A DNA stretch of 46,398 nucleotides from the NCBI GenBank assembly GCA_947642445.1, contig CANRSF010000017.1:1-46398 (forward strand), written 5' to 3'. This DNA is from an uncultured Collinsella sp. (lineage in GTDB: Bacteria > Actinomycetota > Coriobacteriia > Coriobacteriales > Coriobacteriaceae). Positions 26,494 to 34,694 of the stretch are shown piece after piece. The translations under genes and the position numbers were made by a program. Position 1 is the first letter of the stretch; every line of letters begins with the position of its first letter. The notes beneath the pieces are model-generated. The model was not told where the DNA came from and searched no databases. It saw only the letters and a list, made by a program, of their open reading frames with translations.

Positions 26494-26546
26494 TTAACCT
26501 GCTAAAAAGGAACAGGTTTATTTTGCCAGGTTTTATCTGGGGAAAC
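26494..26546 (+). repeat. R2 hairpin repeat, copy d
   Basis: AACCTGCTAAAA pairs with TTTTGCCAGGTT with a mismatch; the loop is AGGAACAGGTTTA and the tail TTTTATCTGGGGAAACGC. It is followed 8 nt later by a strong plus-strand terminator although no plus-strand gene lies upstream. Confidence 0.78.
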
Positions 26547-26553
26547 GCAGACA

Positions 26554-26586
26554 GGGCCGCGACGTCTATAGCGTCGCGGCCCTTTT
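26554..26586 (+). terminator. Intrinsic terminator after R2 copy d
   Basis: An 11-bp GC stem (26554-26564 with 26572-26582) is followed by TTTT on the plus strand only. It lies between two minus-strand genes, so the transcript it ends would be a short plus-strand RNA carrying R2. Confidence 0.7.
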
Positions 26587-26625
26587 CCTTGGAGAAGGAT
26601 CGATTAATGGAACGGAGAGCCCGTT

Positions 26626-27054
26626 CTAACCCTCGAGCCCGGCGTTGATGAGCTCGGCAATCTCGACAGGATCGGCGCTTTCGCGCACCTTGTCACGGAA
26701 GCCGGCATCCATCAGCATCACGGCAGCCTTGGAGAGCAGACGCAGGTGCGTGGTTCCCGCTTCGCCGGCGGGCACGTACAGCGCGAGCGCCACATCGACG
26801 GGCACGCCATCAAAGCTCGGCCACTCAACAGGCTCGGACAGCTTGAGCACGGCCACGCCCGGCGTATGGATCGCATCGCTCTTGGCATGCGGAACGGCAA
26901 AACCGGCGACGAGGCCAGTCTCGGCCTCGTTTTCGCGAGCAATAAAAGCCGCCTCTACAGCAGATGCGTCATCGGCAAAACCAAGCTCAACAGCCTGCTC
27001 GGACAGATAATGCAGCGCGTCCTCGCGCGAGGCGGCGGTATACCCGATCGTCAC
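26626..27054 (-). CDS. PTS EIIA domain protein, fructose/mannitol type
   Basis: A 142-residue EIIA of the fructose-mannitol family. H56 in AVPHAKSDAI is the phosphorylated histidine that takes phosphate from HPr. The start is GTG at 27054 with no clear ribosome site, 35 nt after the stop of the transketolase C-subunit gene, so translation may be coupled. It is the last gene of the sugar locus. A matching intact EIIB/EIIC of the fructose type is absent here; only an EIIB relic exists at 29060-29203. Confidence 0.87.
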   Translation of the reverse strand: MTIGYTAASREDALHYLSEQAVELGFADDASAVEAAFIARENEAETGLVAGFAVPHAKSDAIHTPGVAVLKLSEPVEWPSFDGVPVDVALALYVPAGEAGTTHLRLLSKAAVMLMDAGFRDKVRESADPVEIAELINAGLEG

Positions 27055-27089
27055 TTGGTTGGCAGATACAAACCCCGTGGGAACCTTCC

Positions 27090-28028
27090 TTACAACACGG
27101 ACCTGACCGCAGCCTCGATACCATCGGCGTCCAAACCGTACTTGTGCAGCAAATCGACCGCAGGGCCGGACTCGCCGTACACATCGCGCACGCCGACGCG
27201 ACGCATCGGCACCGGATGCTGCTCCGCGAGCACCGAGGCCACGGCCTCGCCAAGACCACCGATAATCGAATGCTCCTCGGCGGTGACCACGCGACCAGTC
27301 TTCTTGGCGCTGGCAACCACCAGGCGCTCATCAAGAGGCTTGATCGTGTGCATGTTGATGACCTCGGCGTCAATACCATCGGCAGCGAGGGCCTCGGCGG
27401 CCTCAAGCGCCTCGGCGACCATGAGGCCGCAGGCAATGATGGTCACATCGGACCCCTCGCGCACGACTACGCCACGGCCAATCTTGAACTCATAGTCCTC
27501 GCGATCGTTGATGACCGGTGTTGCCAGGCGGCCGAAACGCATGTAGACCGGACCCTCAAACTCATAGGCGGCGCGCACGCAAGCACGACCCTCGATGTCA
27601 TCGGCGGGAACGATCACCGTCATACCCGGGATCGTGCGCATGAGCGCGATATCCTCGCAGCACTGATGCGTGGCACCGTCTTCACCGACCGATATACCCG
27701 CATGCGTGGCGCCGATTTTGACGTTGAGGTGCGGATAGCCGATGGAATTACGCACTTGTTCGTACGCGCGGCCGGCGGCGAACATGGCAAATGTGCTCGC
27801 AAAGGCGATGTGACCCGTGGTCGCAACGCCGGCGGCGAGCCCCATCAAGTTGCTCTCGGCAATGCCGGCATCGTAGAAGCGCGCAGGATGCGCAGCCTTA
27901 AACTTACCCGTCTGCGTTGCGGCGGCCAGGTCGGCATCGAGAACCACAAAGTCATCGCGCTCATTGCCCAACTCGACAAGTGCCTCGCCATAGCTAACGC
28001 GCGTGGCGACTTTCTTGACGTCTGCCAT
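27090..28028 (-). CDS. Transketolase, C-terminal subunit
   Basis: A 312-residue pyrimidine-binding plus C-terminal domain of transketolase. The thiamine-activating Glu lies in the FYDAGIAESNLMGLAAG segment, and FASTFAMFAAGRAYEQVRNSIGYPHLNVKI and GATHQCCEDIALMR are typical. The ATG overlaps the stop of the N-terminal subunit gene by one base (TAATG). Together they equal one full transketolase, which moves two-carbon units between sugar phosphates. Split transketolases are common in Firmicutes and Coriobacteria sugar operons. Confidence 0.94.
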   Translation of the reverse strand: MADVKKVATRVSYGEALVELGNERDDFVVLDADLAAATQTGKFKAAHPARFYDAGIAESNLMGLAAGVATTGHIAFASTFAMFAAGRAYEQVRNSIGYPHLNVKIGATHAGISVGEDGATHQCCEDIALMRTIPGMTVIVPADDIEGRACVRAAYEFEGPVYMRFGRLATPVINDREDYEFKIGRGVVVREGSDVTIIACGLMVAEALEAAEALAADGIDAEVINMHTIKPLDERLVVASAKKTGRVVTAEEHSIIGGLGEAVASVLAEQHPVPMRRVGVRDVYGESGPAVDLLHKYGLDADGIEAAVRSVL

Positions 28029-28858
28029 TAGAGCTCCTCCCCTGCTGCTGCGAGCTCGGCCATTGCCTGCTCAAACTGTTCATCGTTGGGCGCCTTGCCG
28101 TGCCAGCCCACCTGGTTTTCCATAAAGGAGACGCCCTTGCCCTTCACCGTCTCGGCGATAATGGCCACGGGCGAGTCGCTCACTTTGCGGGCCTCGGCAA
28201 AGGCGGCTGCAATCTGCGCCATGTCGTTACCGTCGGCAAGCTCGATCACATGCCACTTAAAGGCGCGGAACTTGTCGGCAAGTGGCATAGCCGAGTTAAC
28301 TTCGTCGATACTGCCGTCAATTTGCAGGCCATTGTGATCGACGATAGCGACGAGGTTATCCAGGTCGTGGTTGCCGGCGAACATAGCCGCCTCCCACACC
28401 TGGCCTTCCTCGCACTCGCCGTCGCCCAACAGCGTGTAGACGCGGTAATTGTCACCCCAGTGCTTTGCGGCGAGTGCCATTCCAACCGCGGCGGAGATGC
28501 CCTGACCGAGCGATCCGGTAGACATGTCGACGCCCGGCGTGTCATTCATATTGGGATGGCCCTGCAGGCGGCTGCCGATATGGCGGAGCGTCTCGAGCTC
28601 CTCCTTGGGAAAGAACCCGCGCTCGGCGAGCACGGCGTAGAGTGCCGGAGCGCAATGTCCCTTGGAGAGCACAAAGCGATCGCGCTTAGCGCGGCTCGGA
28701 TTCGCCGGGTCGACATCCATTTCCTCAAAGTAGAGGTAGGTCATAATGTCGGCGGCGCCAAGCGATCCGCCCGGATGCCCCGACTTGGCGGCGTGAACCG
28801 CAGTCACGACACCCTTCCTGACCTCATTGGCGACCTTCGCCAGCTCCTGGTTGGTCAT
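28028..28858 (-). CDS. Transketolase, N-terminal subunit
   Basis: A 276-residue thiamine-diphosphate-binding subunit. KSGHPGGSLGAADIM and SKGHCAPALYA are the family motifs, and GDGECEEGQVWEAA with NGLQID is the TPP/Mg motif. The start at 28858 follows AGAGAGG with 6-nt spacing. It pairs with the downstream C-terminal subunit by a one-base overlap. Confidence 0.94.
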   Translation of the reverse strand: MTNQELAKVANEVRKGVVTAVHAAKSGHPGGSLGAADIMTYLYFEEMDVDPANPSRAKRDRFVLSKGHCAPALYAVLAERGFFPKEELETLRHIGSRLQGHPNMNDTPGVDMSTGSLGQGISAAVGMALAAKHWGDNYRVYTLLGDGECEEGQVWEAAMFAGNHDLDNLVAIVDHNGLQIDGSIDEVNSAMPLADKFRAFKWHVIELADGNDMAQIAAAFAEARKVSDSPVAIIAETVKGKGVSFMENQVGWHGKAPNDEQFEQAMAELAAAGEEL

Positions 28859-28922
28859 ACAAATTCCTCTCTTGAAAACAACCCCGGCACTGGATGATGC
28901 GATGTCGGGGCAATTCACTCGT

Positions 28923-29203
28923 TTAAGCCCGCACGACGACCTTTTTCCAGTCAGCCTCGAAGGAGGCGAGACCTTGATCGGTCAGCGGGTGGTGCAGCCA
29001 CTTCTTGAGCGCGGCCATAGGCACGGTCGCGATATCGGCGGAGTCAACATCTTCCCGCGTCAGCTCCTTCTCGATGCCCAGGCCACCCTGGTCTCAACCT
29101 TGTGCTCAATGCCACAGGCGGCGCATTCATTTTGAATCGCCTTCTGGGCCATATACGCGTAGGCGATACCCAAGGTACAGACGGCAACGCCTACGTTCTT
29201 CAT
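28923..29203 (-). pseudogene. Chimeric relic: fructose-type PTS EIIB joined to transaldolase C-terminus
   Basis: From the ATG at 29203 the frame reads MKNVGVAVCTLGIAYAYMAQ and KVETR, like the phosphocysteine region of fructose EIIB (ACPTGIAHTYMAAE-type). It stops at 29060 after 47 residues. A shifted frame continues the EIIB match (GIEKELTREDVDSADI), then passes directly into a transaldolase end (ATVPMAALKKWLHHPLTDQG, ending at 28923). The join lies in ADIA, which both families can carry. The piece is therefore a deletion-fused remnant of an EIIB gene and an FSA/TalC-like gene. It sits between the transketolase and an intact transaldolase. Confidence 0.75.
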
Positions 29204-29249
29204 TTTTAAGATGGCGTGCCAGGCGGTAATTTCACCCTAAAACACAAAA

Positions 29250-29292
29250 GCCCCAAGTCAACAAAAGCCAGGAGCCTTTGCCAACTTGGGGC
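29250..29292 (-). terminator. Probable terminator after the transaldolase gene
   Basis: GCCCCAAGT (29250-29258) pairs with ACTTGGGGC (29284-29292) across a 25-nt loop. On the minus strand CTTTTGTGTTTTAG follows. Confidence 0.55.
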
Positions 29293-29373
29293 ATTACGAG
29301 TCGCCGCCGTACAGGCAACGGCGACCCTTACTCCTTCTGCCATCAACCGATATGGACGACTCGGCTTGTCCGG

Positions 29374-30078
29374 TTACGGCAGGATGTGGAATCCAAGCGT
29401 TTCGATATCACGCGCGAAACCCTTAACGGTGTCGAGCGAATACTCCATGAGGTCCTTACCGACGTTCTTGCGCTTGGCCAGGATGCCGTTGGGAACGGTA
29501 ATGATCTGGCATCCCACGGACTCGGCCTGATAGATATTCAGCAGCTCACGGGTAGATGCCCAGAGCACCTCACACTGCGGCTTTGCCGCGGCCTTTTTGA
29601 CAGACTCAGCCATCAACGGCAGCGGATCAACGCCGGTATCGGCAATACGGCCGGCAAAGATAGAGATGATAGACGGCGTCTCAGCGGAGACAGCGTCCAC
29701 AAACTCATCGACCTGCTCGGGAGTAAAAATCGTCGTAACATTTACCTTGATGCCGTCGGCAGAAAGGCGCTCAACGAGCGCCGCGGTCGACTCACCCTTG
29801 GTGTTGAGTGCGGGAATCTTGACATACACATTGTCAGCCCAAGTCGCAATCTCGCGAGCCTCGGCCTCCATGCCCGCCTCATCGTCCGCAAAGACCTCAA
29901 ACGAAACCGAGACATCGGTGATGTGCTCGAGCACGGTCTTGGCGAACTCGCGGTAATCGGTCACGCCACCCGCCTTCATAAGCGATGGGTTAGTCGTAAA
30001 GCCCTGAACGTTACCGTTCTCGGCCATGTCGAGCATGCCCTCGAGATTGGCACCGTCGGCAAATACCTTGATTGCCAT
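29374..30078 (-). CDS. Transaldolase family protein (small FSA/TalC-like type)
   Basis: A 234-residue class I aldolase of the small transaldolase group. K87 in VYVKIPALN forms the Schiff base; GFTTNPSLM (26-34) and VTTIFTPEQ are family motifs. It may act as a transaldolase, or as fructose-6-phosphate aldolase; sequence alone does not decide. The ATG at 30078 follows AAGGAG with 6-nt spacing. It fits the transketolase, DeoC-like and class II aldolase genes around it as a pentose-phosphate module. Confidence 0.9.
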   Translation of the reverse strand: MAIKVFADGANLEGMLDMAENGNVQGFTTNPSLMKAGGVTDYREFAKTVLEHITDVSVSFEVFADDEAGMEAEAREIATWADNVYVKIPALNTKGESTAALVERLSADGIKVNVTTIFTPEQVDEFVDAVSAETPSIISIFAGRIADTGVDPLPLMAESVKKAAAKPQCEVLWASTRELLNIYQAESVGCQIITVPNGILAKRKNVGKDLMEYSLDTVKGFARDIETLGFHILP

Positions 30079-30170
30079 AATGTACTCCTTACATACATGA
30101 TGATATAGAAATGTACGGACTGAATTGTTTGTCAAAAGCGCCGCCGCATCAGAGTGGAACGGAGAGCCCC

Positions 30171-30911
30171 TTAATCGAGTTCGATCTCGAGGCGGTAGAG
30201 GTCGGCGCGGTAGAACGACTCCACATACTCACGGGGCACATTCTGCTGGTCATGAGAAACCCTCGTTATGTTGAGCAGCGGAGCCCCAACGTTGATGCCC
30301 AATAGCTCGGCCTGCTCGTCGGTAGCAACGCAAGCTCCAATCTTTTGGCTCACACGGCTCCAGCGAATATCGCACGAGTTATTGAGATAAGCGCGAAGCG
30401 ATTCCTTGGAAAAGTCGCGCTCCGCAATATGCGGGACATAGCCGTCTTCGTAATAAATCGTCTCCAGATAGAACGGACGATCGCCCGACACGCGCACACG
30501 GCGAAGGCAGAAGGCCTTTGCGCCCTCAGCCAAGCCCAGCTCGTGGGCAACGTGCTGAGGCATGGTTACAACGCCAGACTCAATCAAGCGTTTTTGCGGC
30601 ACTGCAAACTCGTCCACATTCTTCTTGATATAGCTCGAGACACGCTTAGGCGAGCTAAGTGGCACGTTGGCAATAACCTCGGATCCGCGGCCGCGCTTCT
30701 TCTCAATCAAGCCATTATTAGAAAGCAGTTCCATCGCTTTGCGCGCCGTTGCACGCGAAACGTCATAGCGCTTCATAAGATCGCTTTCGGAGGGAATGTA
30801 GTCGCCAATCTTGTAGGCACCGCTCGTAATTTCCTGGAACAAGATATCGTACAACTGAGAATACAGCTGTTCCTTGCCGCTAAAATCGAGCTCAGACGTA
30901 TCGGTCATCAT
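30171..30911 (-). CDS. GntR-family regulator, HutC/UTRA subgroup
   Basis: A 246-residue regulator with a GntR winged helix (about residues 15-80: YIPSESDLMKRYDVSRATARKAMELL) and a C-terminal UTRA ligand domain (about 100-243). UTRA proteins usually sense sugar phosphates. It lies inside the PTS/aldolase locus and is its likely controller. Two adjacent ATGs are possible (30911 and 30908); GGGGAGG spacing favours the second. A TTAACA/TGTTAA palindrome lies 53 nt upstream. Confidence 0.92.
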   Translation of the reverse strand: MMTDTSELDFSGKEQLYSQLYDILFQEITSGAYKIGDYIPSESDLMKRYDVSRATARKAMELLSNNGLIEKKRGRGSEVIANVPLSSPKRVSSYIKKNVDEFAVPQKRLIESGVVTMPQHVAHELGLAEGAKAFCLRRVRVSGDRPFYLETIYYEDGYVPHIAERDFSKESLRAYLNNSCDIRWSRVSQKIGACVATDEQAELLGINVGAPLLNITRVSHDQQNVPREYVESFYRADLYRLEIELD

Positions 30912-30963
30912 CCCTCCCCTGTCTGGACTAATTCTCTAAATCCTTGATATCAGGTACTGTCTT

Positions 30964-30977
30964 TTAACAAATGTTAA
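30964..30977. promoter_or_regulatory. Palindrome upstream of the UTRA regulator gene
   Basis: TTAACA-AA-TGTTAA, perfect 6-bp arms, 53 nt upstream of the regulator start. It is a candidate autoregulatory site; the A/T-rich sequence makes chance occurrence possible. Confidence 0.35.
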
Positions 30978-31065
30978 CTGCAAAATCTCAAAAGACACGC
31001 ATCGATAACGCTGCCCGCGTATATTCCACTCCAGCCGAGCATACTTCACCGACTCACCACCATCT

Positions 31066-31095
31066 TGGGGCATTCTCTATGCAAAGAATGCCCCA
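31066..31095 (-). terminator. Hairpin after the kinase-DeoC fusion
   Basis: TGGGGCATTCT (31066-31076) pairs perfectly with AGAATGCCCCA (31085-31095), 9 nt after the stop. It lacks a T run on the minus strand and may be a 3' stabilising hairpin or weak terminator that separates the upstream genes from the GntR unit. Confidence 0.5.
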
Positions 31096-31103
31096 GACTG
31101 CCT

Positions 31104-32408
31104 CTAGCGCGCGCCGAAAAGCTTGCGCGGGCTGGCACTCGCGCCGATACGATCGGCACCGGCGCCCGACATAAGTGCAAGATCTTCTTTCGTGCGAACG
31201 CCGCCCGATGCCTTGACCTTTACACGGCCGCCCGACTCTTGAGCAAACAGATAGACATCCTCAACCTGGGCACCAGCCGTACCAAAGCCCGTAGACGTCT
31301 TAATAAAGTCTGCGCCGGCAGCCTCGACGGCATGACAGATCGGCTTTTTGGTTTCCTGCGCCAGATAGCACGTTTCGACAATGACCTTGAGCGTCGCATT
31401 GGGCACGGCCTCGCGCACGACTCGAATATCGTCCTCGATCGCCTGGTAATCGCGGGCCTTGACCATTCCTTGATCGATCACCATGTCGATTTCGGAGGCA
31501 CCGTTGGCGTAGGCATCGGCCGCTTCGGCGGCTTTCGCAGCGCTCGTCATATAGCCAAGCGGGAAAGCGATGACCGTGGTAAGTGCAAGATCGGGATAGG
31601 CCTCGTGGGCACGGGCGATATACGAAGGCGGGATGCATGCGCTGGCACAACCGTACTCGAATGCCTCGGCACAAATGGCATCAATCTGATCCCAGGTCGC
31701 CGTCGGCTTAAGCAATGTATAGTCGATGCGCGAGCAGAGGTCCTCATCGGTAAGCTCTGCCCCCGCCTTGGCGGCAATGGCGGCAACCGACGAGGGATCG
31801 TCCAGATACTCATCAACCTTGGCCAAAAAGCCCGGATAATCAACGGCATCGACATTGGTCACGTCAAGCTCAATGGTATGACCCAGCTCAAACGTATCAT
31901 AGCCACGGTTTTTGATGCGGTCGACAAGGATATCCAGATCGACCAGATCGTCGCCCTTGCTACGATCTTCGAGCACATCGCCCTTGTGATAATGCGTCAC
32001 AATGTGCGCAAGATGACGCGTCGGCTTAAGATCGCGAGCACGGTAGCGCTTGCTGATCATAACGGGATCGGCGACAAGACGAATCGTGAGCACACGGTAG
32101 CCGTGCTTGTCTGCCAGCTCGGCGAGCCTGTCGTGCTGCTTAGCGGAAAACGGATAATCGCACATAATCTGCGGCCCATCCGCCATGGCGGCATCGAGGC
32201 GACGGAACCACTCCTGAAGTGCGTTCGCATCAACCCGTGCCTTTTCCTCGGCATTGTTAAAGCCGTACGTATCCCAATACTCTTCCTTAACGTCATCAAG
32301 CGAGACACTCAAAAAGCTCTCGGATGTATGGCGAGCCTTGATGCGATCTGCCAAATCGGTTTTGCCCGTTGCCGGCGGCCCGGCAAGCAAAATCAGCGTC
32401 TTTTCCAT
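31104..32408 (-). CDS. P-loop kinase fused to deoxyribose-phosphate aldolase (DeoC)
   Basis: A 434-residue fusion. Residues 1-190 are an AAA/zeta-type P-loop kinase-like domain with Walker A GPPATGKT (10-17), a D38-D39 pair and an arginine-rich lid (about 119-131). Residues 220-434 are a complete DeoC barrel: IDYTLLKPTAT (228-238), EIDMVID (306-312), Schiff-base K370 in FIKTSTGFG, and proton-relay K399 in VKVKASGG. DeoC cleaves deoxyribose-5-phosphate to acetaldehyde and glyceraldehyde-3-phosphate. The kinase half could phosphorylate a sugar before cleavage, but its substrate is inference. AAGGG lies 9 nt before the ATG. No stop or frameshift separates the two halves. Confidence 0.88.
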   Translation of the reverse strand: MEKTLILLAGPPATGKTDLADRIKARHTSESFLSVSLDDVKEEYWDTYGFNNAEEKARVDANALQEWFRRLDAAMADGPQIMCDYPFSAKQHDRLAELADKHGYRVLTIRLVADPVMISKRYRARDLKPTRHLAHIVTHYHKGDVLEDRSKGDDLVDLDILVDRIKNRGYDTFELGHTIELDVTNVDAVDYPGFLAKVDEYLDDPSSVAAIAAKAGAELTDEDLCSRIDYTLLKPTATWDQIDAICAEAFEYGCASACIPPSYIARAHEAYPDLALTTVIAFPLGYMTSAAKAAEAADAYANGASEIDMVIDQGMVKARDYQAIEDDIRVVREAVPNATLKVIVETCYLAQETKKPICHAVEAAGADFIKTSTGFGTAGAQVEDVYLFAQESGGRVKVKASGGVRTKEDLALMSGAGADRIGASASPRKLFGAR

Positions 32409-32434
32409 GCTAGGAAACCCTTCTTACTACCCGA

Positions 32435-32827
32435 TTATTTGCCACGAAGCTGGTCTTTGGAGATGGCAAGCATCTCAGTAACCTTGTCCATGTAATACTT
32501 GATGGCTTCATCGTCTTTCGCTTCGGCGGCAGCCGCACGCTTCTTGTTGTACAGCTTGACCAGTGCCGCAGACGCCTTGCCCATCGTGCGATTGACTTCC
32601 AGGCTTTGCTCGTATGCCTCAACGGCCTCGTCGACCATGTTGGCATCGGCGTAAAGCTTGCCAATCTCGTTTAGAACGTTTGCGGCAGCGACGCCCTCCT
32701 TGCCCTCGAGCTCGGAACGCTTTGCCTTAACGGCGTCGAGAACGGCATCTCGATCGAGAACGGGTGCGGTCTCGGCTGCAGCGGAGGCCACCTTCTCCTT
32801 TTTCTTGCCAAATCCAAACAAACCCAT
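32435..32827 (-). CDS. Small TPR-like protein in the PTS operon
   Basis: A 130-residue soluble helical protein. It opens MGLFGFGKKKEK, a myristoylation-like but here simply basic N-terminus. Residues 50-95 (LNEIGKLYADANMVDEAVEAYEQSLEVN) form one clear tetratricopeptide repeat with a weaker partner afterwards. GGAGG lies 6 nt before the ATG. It lies between the EIIC gene and the kinase-DeoC gene, so it probably serves as a scaffold or regulator for that pathway; this is inference from position. Confidence 0.8.
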   Translation of the reverse strand: MGLFGFGKKKEKVASAAAETAPVLDRDAVLDAVKAKRSELEGKEGVAAANVLNEIGKLYADANMVDEAVEAYEQSLEVNRTMGKASAALVKLYNKKRAAAAEAKDDEAIKYYMDKVTEMLAISKDQLRGK

Positions 32828-32858
32828 TGGAAACCTCCACTAGCAGTAATAAACGAAA

Positions 32859-32900
32859 GGGGTTGTTCCCCTGCCGGGGACCAGGCACAGGAACAACCCC
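32859..32900 (-). repeat. Intra-operon hairpin with GGGGAC-CAGGCAC core
   Basis: GGGGTTGTTCC (32859-32869) pairs perfectly with GGAACAACCCC (32890-32900). The loop contains GGGGACCAGGCAC, one base longer than the R3 loop GGGGACAGGCAC. It lies between the EIIC and TPR genes and could tune downstream expression or stabilise the EIIC message. Confidence 0.65.
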
Positions 32901-32943
32901 CTTGAAGAAAGACTTGGACCTTCGTCAGGCGCTACAAGAATCC

Positions 32944-34251
32944 TTATGCGATACCAAAGACGCTGAGGATGGACTTGATGGCCATGAAGAAGAAGCCGGT
33001 GACGACGGTGTCGACGTCGGTGCAGGTCATGTTCACGAAGCCAATCTGAGCGAGCATCGGGGACAGGAGCGCAGGCAGGATCATGATGAAGATGCCGTGG
33101 AAGATGCAGCCGATGATGGCGCCGCGACGGCCGTCGATGGCGTTACCGAAGATACCAGCAGTGCCGCCAGCGAAGAAGTTGGACATAACGCCGGGGATGA
33201 CGAGGGTGCCCATGAAGCCGGTAATAGCCATGCCGATCAGCGAGCCAAGCGTGGTGAACACAAAGCCGAAGATAACGGCGTTGGGGGCATAGGTGAACAG
33301 GACAGGGCAGTCCAGAGCGGGGCGCGCATCGGGGACGAGCTTCATCGAGATGCCCTGGAAGGCGGGGACGAGCTCGGCGAGCAGCAGGCGGACGCCGGCG
33401 AGCAGGACGTACAGACCAACGACGAACTGCATGGCCTGGAGGAAAGCGTAGACCATGAAGTTGGTGGCGCCGCAGTAGTCAGCAGCAGCAGCGGGACCAG
33501 CGAAAGCAGCGACGACCAGGTAGAAAACGATCATGACCAGGCCGACGGCAGCGTAGGTATCCTGGAGGAAGGACAGGGACTGCGGAATCTCGAGATCCTC
33601 GGTGGACTTGGACTCCTTGCCGCCAGCGAGCTTCTTGGTGATGCTTGCGACAAGAGCGGTGAACATATAACCAAAGGTGCAGAAGTGACCCAGGGCAATG
33701 TCATCGGACTCGGTGATCTTGCGGACAACGGGCTGAGCGAAGGCAGGCATGAGGGTAGCGAAGGCGCCACCGACGATGGAGCTGACGACGATCAGGGGGA
33801 TACCGCGCAGGCCGCAGAAGAAGGCGAACACGACGCAGAGCGTGGACTCCCACAGAAGGGCCTGGCCAGTCAGGAACACATACTTAAACTTGGTGAAACG
33901 AGCGAGGATGATGTTCACCACGAAGATGCCAGCGAGGCAGATGGCGATCTCGGAACCAAGGCCGAGGTCGGTCATTGCCTGACCGTTAATGCCCTCGATG
34001 GAAGCGACGACGGCGGTCATGCCGTTGAAGCCGAAGGCGGAGTTGAACATATCGCCAAAGTAGGCAAGAGACCCCTGCATGACGCTCGAGCCGGCAGCCA
34101 GAACAAGGAAGCCGAGCATCGTCTTAAACGTGCCGAGCAGCACGTCGTTGGCCGGCTTCTTCTGAAGCACAAGGCCCAGGCAGGCGACGAGACCGATAAC
34201 AACGGCGGCCTGCGTCAGGATGTTATTGATAATAAACTCAAGAACAGCCAT
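32944..34251 (-). CDS. PTS EIIC, ascorbate (UlaA/SgaT) family
   Basis: A 435-residue membrane permease of the UlaA type with about eleven hydrophobic helices. Typical segments are INNILTQAAVVIGLVACLGL, FKTMLGFLVLAAG, ARFTKFKYVFLTGQALLW and GGTAGIFGNAIDGRRG. UlaA transporters import L-ascorbate, but many homologues carry other pentoses or pentitols. The ATG at 34251 has AAGGGG 8 nt upstream; a GTG at 34260 is the alternative. It forms a complete transporter with the EIIB and EIIA genes just upstream. Confidence 0.92.
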   Translation of the reverse strand: MAVLEFIINNILTQAAVVIGLVACLGLVLQKKPANDVLLGTFKTMLGFLVLAAGSSVMQGSLAYFGDMFNSAFGFNGMTAVVASIEGINGQAMTDLGLGSEIAICLAGIFVVNIILARFTKFKYVFLTGQALLWESTLCVVFAFFCGLRGIPLIVVSSIVGGAFATLMPAFAQPVVRKITESDDIALGHFCTFGYMFTALVASITKKLAGGKESKSTEDLEIPQSLSFLQDTYAAVGLVMIVFYLVVAAFAGPAAAADYCGATNFMVYAFLQAMQFVVGLYVLLAGVRLLLAELVPAFQGISMKLVPDARPALDCPVLFTYAPNAVIFGFVFTTLGSLIGMAITGFMGTLVIPGVMSNFFAGGTAGIFGNAIDGRRGAIIGCIFHGIFIMILPALLSPMLAQIGFVNMTCTDVDTVVTGFFFMAIKSILSVFGIA

Positions 34252-34305
34252 GTTGTACACCCCTTTTTCTCATGTACATTTCTATCAATCTAGGTGAAAA
34301 GACCC

Positions 34306-34611
34306 TTACTCTAGGACGCCCATCTCCTTGAGCACCGGAGTCAACTTCTCCTCGATTTCCTTCTTATCGACAAGACGCTTGAGGAACACGCAGGGAAGAC
34401 CGGTGTTGTAGCTCTCGATCTGCGTCTTGAAGTTTTCGGCAGCGACAATCATGTCAAAGCCCTTGGAGGCACCCGCGGCGCTGGAAACACTGTCGTGGTC
34501 CATCTTGCACTGGACCCCGAGCTTCTTCATAACCTGCTCAATAGCCATCTGGCAGGCAAAGCTGCTTCCAAGACCATTGCCGCAGCAGCACAAAATCTTG
34601 ACCATGTTCAT
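34306..34611 (-). CDS. PTS EIIB, ascorbate (UlaB/SgaB) family
   Basis: A 101-residue cytosolic EIIB. The phospho-cysteine is in CCCGNGLGSS (C10 is the likely residue). It passes phosphate from EIIA to the sugar on EIIC. The start is one of two ATGs (34611 or 34605) behind AAAGGAA. It lies 54 nt before the EIIC gene. Confidence 0.92.
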   Translation of the reverse strand: MNMVKILCCCGNGLGSSFACQMAIEQVMKKLGVQCKMDHDSVSSAAGASKGFDMIVAAENFKTQIESYNTGLPCVFLKRLVDKKEIEEKLTPVLKEMGVLE

Positions 34612-34694
34612 TTCCTTTCCTTTCGGGGCACGCGCCCCACCTCGGGTTAATTGCGGACGAATACATGGACTCGCCCGCACCAAGCGGCGTTGTT

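Noticed and set aside
32764..34293. Plus-strand open frame of about 500 codons opposite the EIIC gene
   Set aside because: The Asp/Glu/Gly/His-rich translation is what the reverse complement of a hydrophobic membrane protein gives; the UlaA-type EIIC on the minus strand is clearly the gene.
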